Below are positions 6,495 through 12,809 of a stretch of 12,809 nucleotides of DNA, in pieces. Source of the DNA: an uncultured Dysosmobacter sp. GTDB taxonomy: Bacteria > Bacillota > Clostridia > Oscillospirales > Oscillospiraceae. Positions within the stretch are counted from its first letter, which is position 1; every line of letters starts with the position of its first letter. The notes beneath the pieces are model-generated. The model was given only the letters and a program-made list of their open reading frames with translations. It was not told where the DNA came from and did no database searches. The stretch covers positions 1 through 12,809 of the forward strand of contig CAKSVQ010000057.1 in NCBI GenBank assembly GCA_934504065.1, given 5' to 3'. The position numbers and the translations under genes were made by a program.

Positions 6495-7892
6495 TTACTT
6501 TTTGGCCTTGACGCCGTGGGTGGAGGAGACCACCATCCCCGTCAGGGCGAAGAGGGCAATGGCGTTGGGGATGACCATGAGGTTATTGAACATATCCGTC
6601 AGCTCCCAGACAAGGTCGTTGCTCATGACGGTGCCGAGGAAGATAAACACCAGCGCGATGGCGGAGTAGATCTTGGCGGAGTGCTTGCCGAAGAGATAGA
6701 TCACGTTGATCTTGCCGAACAGGTTCCAGCTCAGCACGGTGGAAAACGCGAAGAAGAACAGGCAGATGGCCACGAACACAGGCCCCAGCGTAGAGCCGAA
6801 CACACTGCCGAAGGCCGTTTGGGCAAGGTTGGCTTTGCCGATGCCGTCAGGCACCACGCCGCTTTCCAGAATGCCGCCGGGGGTATAGAGCGTGGCAATG
6901 ATGACCAGTGCGTTGAGGGTCAGCACCACGAACGTGTCGATAAACACACCGATCATGGCCACAACACCCTGATCGTGAGGATCGGCCACATGGGCCTGCG
7001 CGTGGGCGTGGGGGGTGGAGCCCATACCGGCCTCGTTGGAGAAGAGGCCCCGCTTGGCGCCCTGGCTGATGGCGGTCTTGATGGCGTAGCCAAAGCTGCC
7101 GCCGATGATAGCCTGAGGCTCAAAGGCATACTTGAAGATCATGCCGAAGGTGGCGGGGATGTAACGGATGCGGGCAATCAGCACAGCCAGACCGCCCAGC
7201 AGGAAGATGGCGGCCATGATGGGTACGATCTTCTCCGTCACGGCGGCCAGACGCTGCACGCCGCCAAGGAAGATCACCGCGCAGATGACCACCAGCATGA
7301 TGCCCACGATCCAGGAGGGGATGCCGAAGGCCGTCTGGAAAGTGGAGCCGATGGAGTTGGACTGCACCATGCAGCCCATGAAACCCAGCGCCAGAATGAT
7401 GGCCACGGCGAAGAACCCGGCAAGGAACTTGCCGAACGCACCCTTAAACGCGGTGGTGATGTAATACACCGGGCCGCCGTGGATGGTGCCGTCAGGGTCG
7501 ATCACACGGGTGCGCAGCGCCAGCGTGGCCTCGGCATAAATGGTGGCCATGCCGAAAAAAGCGATGACCCACATCCAGAAGATGGCGCCGGGGCCGCCGG
7601 TCAAAATGGCGCCGGACGCGCCCACGATGTTGCCCGTGCCCACCTGTGCGGCAATGGCCGTGGCAAGGGCCTGAAACGAAGTCATGCCGCTGTCGTGCTT
7701 TTTGCCGTTGAGGCTCAGGTTGCCGAAGACCTTGCGCATGCCCTCGCCAAAGCAGCGCACCTGAATAAAACGGGTCTTCACCGTGTACCAAAGGCCCACG
7801 CCGATAAGCAGAAAGACCAGAATATAGTTGGACAGATACTCGTTGATCTTGGCCACAACGGGGAACATGGCCGCTTCCATAGTCGCAAACAT
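6495..7892 (-). CDS. Alanine/glycine:cation symporter (AGCS family)
   Basis: An inner-membrane carrier that takes up alanine and/or glycine with Na+ (or H+). The 465-residue product is highly hydrophobic with about 10-12 membrane segments and shows the family landmarks: AAQVGTGNIVG (81-91), the signature PGAIFWMWVIAFFGMA (101-116) and the SNEAGMGS motif. This last motif is followed by a histidine-rich stretch (TPHAHAQAHVADPHDQG). I chose ATG 7892 because AGGAGG lies 8 bases before it; the open frame extends 22 codons further upstream but that part lies across the leader terminator. The tandem glycine riboswitch upstream argues that glycine is a relevant substrate. The family does not tell Na+ from H+ or glycine from alanine by motif alone. 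Confidence 0.94.
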   Translation of the reverse strand: MFATMEAAMFPVVAKINEYLSNYILVFLLIGVGLWYTVKTRFIQVRCFGEGMRKVFGNLSLNGKKHDSGMTSFQALATAIAAQVGTGNIVGASGAILTGGPGAIFWMWVIAFFGMATIYAEATLALRTRVIDPDGTIHGGPVYYITTAFKGAFGKFLAGFFAVAIILALGFMGCMVQSNSIGSTFQTAFGIPSWIVGIMLVVICAVIFLGGVQRLAAVTEKIVPIMAAIFLLGGLAVLIARIRYIPATFGMIFKYAFEPQAIIGGSFGYAIKTAISQGAKRGLFSNEAGMGSTPHAHAQAHVADPHDQGVVAMIGVFIDTFVVLTLNALVIIATLYTPGGILESGVVPDGIGKANLAQTAFGSVFGSTLGPVFVAICLFFFAFSTVLSWNLFGKINVIYLFGKHSAKIYSAIALVFIFLGTVMSNDLVWELTDMFNNLMVIPNAIALFALTGMVVSSTHGVKAKK

Positions 7893-7908
7893 AGGGTTTC
7901 CCTCCTGC

Positions 7909-7944
7909 AAAATAAAACGGGCCGACTGATCATCAGCCGCCCCG
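7909..7944 (-). terminator. Leader terminator just upstream of the symporter start
   Basis: On the minus strand a 12-position stem (7944-7933 with 7929-7918, one G-G mismatch, one G-U pair) closes a three-base loop and is followed by TTTTATTTT (7917-7909). The next feature is the AGGAGG of the symporter gene at 7906-7901. As an unconditional terminator it would silence the gene, so it is probably conditional and part of the glycine riboswitch expression platform. I could not find an obvious sequence in the aptamers that would disrupt it. Confidence 0.8.
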
Positions 7945-7956
7945 GAAAAGAAAAGC

Positions 7957-7997
7957 ACAGAAGTCCGCAGGTAAACCCCTGCGTTTCCCTACTCTGT
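7957..7997 (-). promoter_or_regulatory. Aptamer-proximal alternative hairpin of the glycine riboswitch
   Basis: CGCAGG (7983-7978) pairs with CCTGCG (7971-7966) over a six-base loop. Outside this, ACAGA (7997-7993) can pair with TCTGT (7961-7957), after which the transcript reads GCTTTTCTTTT. ACAGA is also most of the 3' arm of P1 of the second aptamer, so closing P1 on glycine binding would prevent this outer stem. The same logic is known for the B. subtilis gcvT leader, where glycine turns expression on. Confidence 0.55.
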
Positions 7998-8153
7998 CCT
8001 TTTACCTGAGAGATTCAGCGGACACGCCGCCTTGCACCTTCGGTACCCGTTGCCGGGCTTCTCCAGAGCCACATCCATTCTTAGTCCCCACCCGGTCGCC
8101 GGGCGCCTGAGAGTTTCACTCCTTCGGCGGGCTTTCGCCGCTTCCCTAAGAAC
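7991..8153 (-). ncRNA. Tandem glycine riboswitch (gcvT RNA), two aptamers
   Basis: Two glycine aptamers lie in series in the symporter leader on the minus strand. Aptamer 1 (about 8153-8077) is closed by P1 TTCTTAG (8152-8146) with CTAAGAA (8084-8078) and contains the conserved CCGAAGGAG and AAACTCTCAGGC blocks; its P3 region is short, and a small CCCGG/CCGGG hairpin stands near the 3' side. A linker of about 8 bases follows. Aptamer 2 (about 8070-7991) is closed by CTCTG (8068-8064) with CAGAG (7996-7992) and contains TCTGGAGAAG, CCGAAGGTGCAAG, and the hallmark ATCTCTCAGGTAAAAGGAC. Two aptamers in tandem are the common form, allowing a sharper response to glycine. The expression platform lies between aptamer 2 and the start codon. 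Confidence 0.95.
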
Positions 8154-8174
8154 TTCGTTTGCCGTTTTTGAATT

Positions 8175-8192
8175 GTGGTATTACCATACCAC
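8175..8192. promoter_or_regulatory. Palindrome overlapping the symporter -10 box (possible operator)
   Basis: GTGGTAT (8175-8181) and ATACCAC (8186-8192) form a perfect 7-bp inverted repeat around a 4-base centre. Nested in it is TGGTATTACCA (8176-8186), which fits the TGGTNNNACCA half-site pattern known for FadR-type GntR regulators. It covers the -10 box and the predicted transcription start, a position typical for repression. No GntR gene is in the window, so the protein partner is unknown. Confidence 0.5.
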
Positions 8193-8211
8193 GCGCCCCC
8201 GGCGTTGTCAA
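8183..8211 (-). promoter_or_regulatory. Promoter of the glycine riboswitch-symporter transcript
   Basis: On the minus strand TTGACA (8211-8206) is followed after 17 bases by TATGGT (8188-8183), which is preceded by TG one base away (extended -10). Transcription should start near 8176, about 23 bases before aptamer 1. The weak -10 is compensated by the perfect -35 and the extended element. Confidence 0.8.
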
Positions 8212-8228
8212 CACCATTTTTCGCCAAT

Positions 8229-8270
8229 TTGTCCATGTGTGGGCAACGCATATTTTTATATTGTGGACAA
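8229..8270. repeat. Spaced inverted repeat in the divergent intergenic region
   Basis: TTGTCCA (8229-8235) and TGGACAA (8264-8270) are perfect inverted 7-mers separated by 28 AT-rich bases. They lie between the divergent symporter and araC promoters. They could be paired binding sites for a regulator such as the adjacent AraC protein. The rest of the stretch from 8212 to 8385 holds no gene that I can see, only AT-rich and C-rich sequence. Confidence 0.3.
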
Positions 8271-8385
8271 TTTTCGCTATTTTGTGCGCTCCGCCTTTTC
8301 CCGGTGCCTCCCTCCGCCCCGCCGCCCCTTTTCGTTTTACCCAAAGGAATGGGAAATTTTTGCGCGGTTTTGTGCCAAATTTGCA

Positions 8386-8414
8386 TTGTAAAACAGAAAA
8401 ATGTGCGGTATGAT
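8386..8414 (+). promoter_or_regulatory. Promoter of the araC-type regulator gene
   Basis: TTGTAA (8386-8391) and TATGAT (8409-8414) are separated by 17 bases on the plus strand. They match the housekeeping consensus at four and five of six positions. Transcription should start near 8421, leaving a leader of about 27 bases that contains the ribosome binding site. Confidence 0.7.
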
Positions 8415-8447
8415 AGGGCGTCAACCCACGAAGACGGGAGGTGCGCC

Positions 8448-9296
8448 ATGGCAGACGAACGGGAAGCGGACAAGCGCGGCTATCTGAACGAGGGCTTCCG
8501 CCTGTTCCATTTAAAGGACTCCCGCGCCCAGCGGCTGGACTATCACTATCACGACTTTGACAAGCTCATTCTGGTACTGGGCGGCAAGGTGACGTATGTG
8601 GTGGAGGGCGTGACCTATTTCTTACAGCCGTGGGACGTGCTGCTGGTGCAGCACAACCTCATCCACAAGCCCGTCATCGACCCCGGCGAGCCCTATGAGC
8701 GGATCGTGCTGTGGCTGGACCGCGCATGGCTCCGCAGCCGCAGCGACCCCGGCGAGACGCTGGACACCTGCTTCGACGCCGCGCGGGAACAGGGCTTTCA
8801 CCTGCTGCGCCCCGGCGGGGCCAGACGGCTTTGGTACATGCAGACCATCGGCTCGCTGGAAGAGGCGCTGCACTCCCGGGAATTCGGCGCGGCCCGACTG
8901 GCCGACACGCTCTGCCAGCAGCTTTTGATCGGCGTGAACCGGGACACACTGGCCAGCCGCACCGCGCAGGACGAACCGGAGAGCTACCGCATTGACCCGA
9001 AGATGGAGGAAATTCTGCGCTACATCGTCCACCATCTGGACGCGGACCTCTCCGTGGACGCCCTTGCCAAACGCTTTTATCTCAGTCGCTATTACCTGAT
9101 GCACCGCTTCAAGGCCGTTACCGGATACACCGTGCACCAGTATGTCAGCCAGAAGCGGCTGCTGCTCTCCGGCGAGCTGATCCGCCGGGGCATGCCCGTC
9201 ATGAAGGCGGCGGAGCAGGCGGGCTTTGCCGAATACTCCACGTTCCTCCGGGCCTTTCAAAACGCCTTTCATGTCAGCCCCCGGGAATTTCGCTGA
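8448..9296 (+). CDS. AraC-family transcriptional regulator with N-terminal cupin domain
   Basis: A DNA-binding regulator that probably senses a small molecule through its N-terminal part. The 282-residue product has a cupin-like sensor (about 28-95; the HYHDFDKLILVLGGKVTYVVEG-type strand pattern begins with the His-rich YHYHDF at 32-37), a middle linker and dimerisation region, and a C-terminal AraC/XylS domain (about 185-282). That domain has two helix-turn-helix units: LSVDALAKRFYLSRYYLMHRF (201-221) and the family signature around 251-282, ending in VSPREFR. I chose ATG 8448 because GGGAGG lies 6 bases before it; the open frame runs further upstream but crosses the promoter. The gene stands 45 bases before the MATE exporter, with no terminator in between, so that exporter is its likely target. 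The ligand cannot be read from the sequence. Confidence 0.94.
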   Translation: MADEREADKRGYLNEGFRLFHLKDSRAQRLDYHYHDFDKLILVLGGKVTYVVEGVTYFLQPWDVLLVQHNLIHKPVIDPGEPYERIVLWLDRAWLRSRSDPGETLDTCFDAAREQGFHLLRPGGARRLWYMQTIGSLEEALHSREFGAARLADTLCQQLLIGVNRDTLASRTAQDEPESYRIDPKMEEILRYIVHHLDADLSVDALAKRFYLSRYYLMHRFKAVTGYTVHQYVSQKRLLLSGELIRRGMPVMKAAEQAGFAEYSTFLRAFQNAFHVSPREFR

Positions 9297-9341
9297 CGAA
9301 AACAATGGAAAATCAAATGGGAAGAAGGATCAAATACTCCT

Positions 9342-10712
9342 ATGGAAGAAAAGGACACCCTGCCGCAGGTGCGGAAGGTCAACATTGAATTTACCAAACA
9401 GGATCTCCGGCGGCTGATCGTTCCGCTGGTCATCGAACAGCTTCTGGCCATCACCGTGGGTCTTTTCGACTCGGTGATGGTGTCGCAGGTGGGCGAGGCG
9501 GCCATTTCCGCCGTCAGTCTGGTGGACACGGTGAACGTTCTGCTGGTCAACGCTTTTTCCGCGCTGGCTACCGGCGGCGCGGTAATCGCGGGGCAGTACC
9601 TCGGCCGCCGGGAGGCCCGGAAGGCGGGCCACTCCGGCCAGCAGCTGCTGCTGTTCATGGGCGAGGTATCCATCTTCATCATGCTCCTCTTTTACTTGGG
9701 CAAGGGCTTTGTGCTCAATGTGGTCTTCGGCCATGTGGAGCCGGATGTGGCCGCCTATGCCAACACCTATTATATCATTGTGGAGGCTTCCATCCCGTTT
9801 CTGGCAATTTACAGCGCCGGAGCGGCACTGTTCCGGGTGATGGGCAACTCCCGCATCTCCATGTGGGTCTCGCTGATGATGAACGCCATCAACATCATTG
9901 GCAACGGCATTTTGATCTTCATCGTCCGCATGGGCGTGGAGGGCGTGGCGTATCCCACGCTGGTGTCCCGTCTGGTGGCGGCAGTGGTCATGGTGGTGCT
10001 GCTGCGGCGGCCTGACCTGCCCATGCACGTGGAGCACTTCACCTTCCATCACGACCCCTATGTGGTGAAAAACATTCTGCGCTTCGGCGTGCCCAACGGC
10101 ATGGAGGGCAGCATGTTCCAGCTGGGCAAGATCCTGCTGCTGTCCACGGTGTCGGTGCTGGGCACGGCATCTGTGGCGGCCAACGCCATTTCCAACACGG
10201 TGTGCTCGTTCCAGTGCGTGCCCGGCAACGCGCTGGGTCTCGCCATTGTGACGGTGGTGTCCCACTGCGTGGGCGCGGGCAGCTATGAGCGGGCGCGGCA
10301 CTATACCAAACAGCTCATGAAATCCGCCTATCTCTATATGACTGGCATCATCGTGCTGATTCTCGCGGCACTGCCCCTGATCTTGCGGCTTTACAACGTT
10401 TCCGCCGAGGCATCGGAGTACGCCCGCCAGATCATCTGGATGCACGGCATCGCGGGCATTCTCTTCTGGCCCGCCGCCTTCACACTGCCTCAGGCGCTGC
10501 GGGCCGCCGGAGACACCCGCTTTACCATGATCGTCTCCACCGTGTCCATGTGGACGCTGCGGGTGGGCCTTGGCGTGATGCTGGGGCGGTACTGGGGCTT
10601 CGGCGTGCTGGGCATCTGGATGTCCATGGTCGCCGACTGGGTGCTGCGTGCGGCATTTTTCGTGCCCCGCTTCCACGGCCACAAGTGGGAGACCATGGGC
10701 CTGCGGGATTGA
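9342..10712 (+). CDS. MATE family efflux transporter
   Basis: An inner-membrane exporter, probably driven by a Na+ or H+ gradient. The 456-residue product has the MATE length and layout of about 12 membrane helices in two related halves. The first half has the conserved TM1 pattern GLFDSVMVSQVGEAAISAVSL with the acidic residue D43. The second half shows the matching segment VPNGMEGSMFQLGKILLLSTV and ANAISNTV. The late motif LPQALRAAGDTRFTM is also typical. The ATG at 9342 is the first in frame; the nearest ribosome-binding-like sequence, AAGGA (9325-9329), is 12 bases away, longer than usual, so expression may depend on translation of the upstream AraC gene. The substrate is unknown; MATE pumps export drugs, dyes or metabolites. 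Transcription ends at the hairpin at 10725-10762. Confidence 0.94.
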   Translation: MEEKDTLPQVRKVNIEFTKQDLRRLIVPLVIEQLLAITVGLFDSVMVSQVGEAAISAVSLVDTVNVLLVNAFSALATGGAVIAGQYLGRREARKAGHSGQQLLLFMGEVSIFIMLLFYLGKGFVLNVVFGHVEPDVAAYANTYYIIVEASIPFLAIYSAGAALFRVMGNSRISMWVSLMMNAINIIGNGILIFIVRMGVEGVAYPTLVSRLVAAVVMVVLLRRPDLPMHVEHFTFHHDPYVVKNILRFGVPNGMEGSMFQLGKILLLSTVSVLGTASVAANAISNTVCSFQCVPGNALGLAIVTVVSHCVGAGSYERARHYTKQLMKSAYLYMTGIIVLILAALPLILRLYNVSAEASEYARQIIWMHGIAGILFWPAAFTLPQALRAAGDTRFTMIVSTVSMWTLRVGLGVMLGRYWGFGVLGIWMSMVADWVLRAAFFVPRFHGHKWETMGLRD

Positions 10713-10724
10713 ACAAACGAACAG

Positions 10725-10762
10725 AAAACCGGAGCCGCTTCAATGGAAGCAGCTCCGGTTTT
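10725..10762. terminator. Bidirectional terminator between MATE gene and hybrid kinase
   Basis: AAAACCGGAGC (10725-10735) pairs with GCTCCGGTTTT (10752-10762), and an inner stem GCTTC (10737-10741) with GAAGC (10746-10750) continues it across a C/A mismatch to a four-base loop. On the plus strand it is followed by TTTTGCTTTGTT and sits 13 bases after the MATE stop. On the minus strand it is followed by TTTTCTGTTC and sits 7 bases after the kinase stop. It serves both converging genes. Confidence 0.92.
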
Positions 10763-12262
10763 GCTTTGTTATTTGATGAATTTCCGCATCACGTCCCGCA
10801 GGTCCTCAATGCAGAAGGGCTTTGCCAGATATTCGTTCATTCCGGCGGCCAGCGCGGCCTGACGGTCCTCCTCAAAGGCGTTGGCCGTCATGGCGATGAT
10901 GGGAATGCCGGATATCCGGGGGTCCTCCACCTTACGGATGCGGCGGGTGGCCTCATAGCCGTCCATTACCGACATCATCACGTCCATCAGCACAAGGTCA
11001 AACCGCCCCGGCTTGGCGCGGGTGAGGATGTGCACGGCGTCCGCGCCGTTTTCGGCGCATTCCACCTCCACGCCCGCCTCGTTCAAAATGGCCTCGGCAA
11101 TCTCCCGGTTCAGCTCCACATCGTCCACCAGCAGCACCCGGCGGCCCCGGAACTCGTCCGGCGCGATGAAGTCCGGCGTCTCCTCCGCCGGGGCAGCAGG
11201 GCAGGAGGTCTCCTGCAATACGCTGTACAGCTCCGAAAGGAACAGCGGCTTTGCGCAGAACGCGGTCACTCCAGCCGCCCGGGCCTCCGTCTCGATGTCC
11301 GACCAGTCGTAGGCTGTGAGAATGATGATGGCGGCATCGCTGCCGATCTCCTTGCGGATGCGGCGCACCGTCTCCACGCCGTTCATATCCGGCATCAGCC
11401 AGTCGATGATATAGACCTTATAGGCGTCGTTTTCCTCATAGGCCACCCGCGCGCGGATGACCGCCTCTTTGCCGGAGGTGGTCCAGTCCGACCGCATTCC
11501 AATGACCTTGAGCATCTTGGACGTGCTGACGCAGGAATCCGTGCTGTCGTCCGCCACCAGTGCCCGGAAGCCCTCCAGACTCTTGATGCCCCGCTTTCTG
11601 GCCGTGTGGCTGCCCCTGAGGAAGCGGAAGGAAACAGTGAACTCGCTGCCCTTGCCCAGCTGGGACCGCACGGCGATCCGGCCGTTCATCATCTCCACCA
11701 GATTCTTGGTGATGGCCATGCCCAGCCCCGTGCCGGGAATGCGGCTGACGGCGCTGTTTTCCTCCCGGGTAAAGGGCTCGAAAATATGCTTTGCAAACTC
11801 CTCACTCATGCCGATGCCGTTGTCCCGGACGATGAAATCGAAGTCCGCATAATCCTCCGGCGCGTTCTCCTTCTGGATGATCCGCAAAGACACCGCGCCG
11901 CCGGGATTGGTGAACTTGATGGCGTTGCTGAGGATGTTGATGAGGATCTGGTTGAGCCGGAGCCGATCGCAGATCACATTTTCATCCATCACGTCCACCG
12001 TGTCGATGAACAGGTCCAGCCGCTTATCCCGGATGTCGGCCTGCAGCATATTGCGCAGGTCGTGAATCACCACGGAGAGGTTACACTCCCGCTCTTCGAT
12101 CTTCATCTTGCCGCTTTCGATGCGGGACATATCCAGCACATCGTTGATCAGGCTCAGCAGGTGGTTGCTGGAGGACATGATCTTGCCGAGGTAGTCCGTC
12201 ACGATCTCCGGCTGGTGCACATGAGTGCTGGCCAACGCCGTGAAGCCCAGAATGGCGTTCAT

Positions 12263-12268
12263 GGGGGG
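12263..12268 (-). other. Frameshift site: run of six C directly after the kinase H-box
   Basis: On the coding strand the sequence reads CGCACCCCCCATG. Family sequence requires R-T-P-M-N, which needs five C. The extra base sends translation out of frame to a stop at 12083-12081 after about 60 aberrant residues. The downstream frame has no ribosome binding site at its first in-frame ATG (12262), so an independent start is unlikely. Confidence 0.85.
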
Positions 12269-12770
12269 TGCGGATGTCGTGGGACATACTGTTGAGAAAC
12301 GTGGTCTTAGCCTGATTGGCGTGCTCGGCGGCAATATAGGCCTGCTCTGCGGCGGCCATGGCCTTTTCCAGCGTGGCCTGCCGCTCCCGCTCCGCCGCCA
12401 CCAGCTCGTCGATATAGCGGACGGTCATCACCGCCTGATTGGGCTCCGCCATCCGCAAAAACTTCATCTGGCAGTCGTGCCGCTGGCCCCGCACATCCGC
12501 CCGGTAGGTAAAGCTGTATTCCGGCGCTTCCGCCAGCGCATCTGCCACCCGCTCCAGCTTCACCGCCTTGCACATTTCCTCCCGGTCCTCCGGGACCACC
12601 AGCGTGTCCACAAAATAAGCGCACCGCTGGTCATAAATTTCATCGCTGCGAACGTCGTGGAAGCCCACGTGCACGGTCCGGGCGCTTTTCAGCACCGACA
12701 CCCGGCCCTTTTTCATATCGATCAGGCAGATAGTGAGATAGTCCCGCCCCAGCGCGTCGAATACAGAGAG

Positions 12771-12773
12771 CTA
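12771..12773 (-). other. In-frame TAG in the kinase N-terminal region
   Basis: The codon order here is I-R-Q-stop-L-S-V-F-D-A-L-G-R-D-Y, with a good coding pattern on both sides in the same frame. A single change from TAC (Tyr) or TCG-like codons to TAG would explain it. No ribosome binding site precedes the next in-frame ATG at 12716. Confidence 0.7.
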
Positions 12774-12809
12774 CTGGCGGATGTAGGCCTCATACTCCGC
12801 CTGCTTCCG

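Larger units (their letters stand above)
10769..12809 (-). pseudogene. Hybrid sensor histidine kinase (PAS-like, HisKA, HATPase, two REC), 5' end outside the window, disrupted
   Basis: The gene enters from the right edge and is interrupted twice. From 12809 the frame reads a short helix and a TAG stop at 12773-12771. It then continues in the same frame through a PAS-like segment (RDYLTICLID onward) and a coiled coil (ERERQATLEKAMAAAEQA) to the H-box FLNSMSHDIRTP (histidine codon at 12281-12279). A run of six C (12268-12263) then shifts the frame by one base; removing one C restores RTPMNAILGF. After that come the rest of HisKA, the ATPase boxes NILSNAIKFT, DNGIGM and GTGLGM, REC1 (Asp in IIDWLMPDMNG, codon at 11404-11402; Lys in CAKPL) and REC2 (Asp in LMDVMMSVMDG, codon at 10984-10982; Lys in LAKPF). 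All downstream catalytic motifs are intact, so the damage is recent or is sequence error. The intact form would be a membrane-free or membrane-bound phosphorelay kinase; the N-terminus that would decide is missing. Confidence 0.85.

Noticed and set aside
7893..7958. Possible 22-residue N-terminal extension of the symporter
   Set aside because: It would be encoded across the leader terminator, whereas ATG 7892 has AGGAGG at the right distance.
6516..8009. Long plus-strand open frame opposite the symporter
   Set aside because: His/Gly/Asp-rich antisense product that also runs across the riboswitch leader; the minus-strand symporter is certain.
8175..8447. Possible 91-residue N-terminal extension of the AraC protein
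   Set aside because: The extension would start upstream of the araC promoter and spans an AT-rich regulatory region; the ATG at 8448 has an ideal ribosome binding site.
8081..8473. Small minus-strand open frame over the riboswitch and divergent promoters
   Set aside because: Its span is fully explained by the glycine aptamers and promoters, and it lacks a ribosome binding site.
9330..10682. Long minus-strand open frame opposite the MATE gene
   Set aside because: His-rich antisense translation with no start signal; the plus-strand MATE gene explains the region.
12263..12268. Programmed ribosomal frameshift in the kinase
   Set aside because: A run of C is not a usual slippery site, no stimulatory stem or internal Shine-Dalgarno is evident, and a second lesion (TAG) lies in the same gene.
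10550..12295. Long plus-strand open frame opposite the hybrid kinase
   Set aside because: It begins inside the MATE gene in another frame, crosses the bidirectional terminator and mirrors the kinase reading frame.
1..12809. Insertion sequences, phage attachment sites, CRISPR arrays, tRNA genes
   Set aside because: No transposase or integrase motifs, no regularly spaced direct repeats and no cloverleaf-like sequence with a TTCGA-type T arm were seen on either strand.

Overview
The window reads as a chromosomal segment of a GC-rich, low-copy-repeat member of the Clostridia, most likely an Oscillospiraceae-type gut bacterium (Oscillibacter, Flavonifractor or Dysosmobacter-like). This rests on the gene content (greA-lysS pair, FtsE-FtsX with a coiled-coil M23 hydrolase, an AGCS symporter behind a glycine riboswitch, a PAS/HisKA/REC-REC hybrid kinase) together with strong AGGAGG-like ribosome binding sites and high GC. 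No taxon marker is present, so this is an inference. I see no insertion sequence, CRISPR array, tRNA or rRNA.

Layout, left to right. Bases 1-124 hold two terminator hairpins back to back. From 130 to 6268 everything is on the minus strand. First come lysS (with an unusual C-terminal tRNA-binding domain) and greA, driven by a near-consensus promoter whose -35 box contains the stop codon of the gene upstream. That gene encodes a 245-residue protein I do not recognise, and its ribosome binding site lies inside a 14-bp hairpin. Next come an EnvC-like M23 peptidase, ftsX and ftsE. FtsE (ATPase), FtsX (membrane transducer) and the periplasm/wall-side coiled-coil peptidase form a classic cell-wall-hydrolysis control module, tightly coupled by an 8-nt overlap and a 3-nt gap. 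The unknown gene sits as the fourth member of that operon.

An AGCS alanine/glycine:cation symporter (6495-7892, minus) has its own terminator. Its 5' leader is a tandem glycine riboswitch (about 7991-8153) with terminator-like structures between the aptamers and the start codon. Its promoter has a perfect -35, an extended -10 and an overlapping palindrome. Divergently on the plus strand lie an AraC-family regulator (8448-9296) and a MATE-family exporter (9342-10712), probably one transcription unit in which the regulator responds to a small molecule and the pump exports it. A bidirectional terminator (10725-10762) separates the MATE gene from a converging hybrid histidine kinase (10769 to the right edge, minus).

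The kinase is broken twice: a one-base expansion in a run of six C just after the phospho-acceptor histidine box, and an in-frame TAG near the window edge. It is either a decaying pseudogene or a place of sequence error. I did not find a clearly new multi-gene system. The observations most worth checking are the LysRS fusion, the occluded start of the unknown gene in the FtsEX operon, the layered control of the symporter, the damaged kinase, and the competing hairpins at the left edge.
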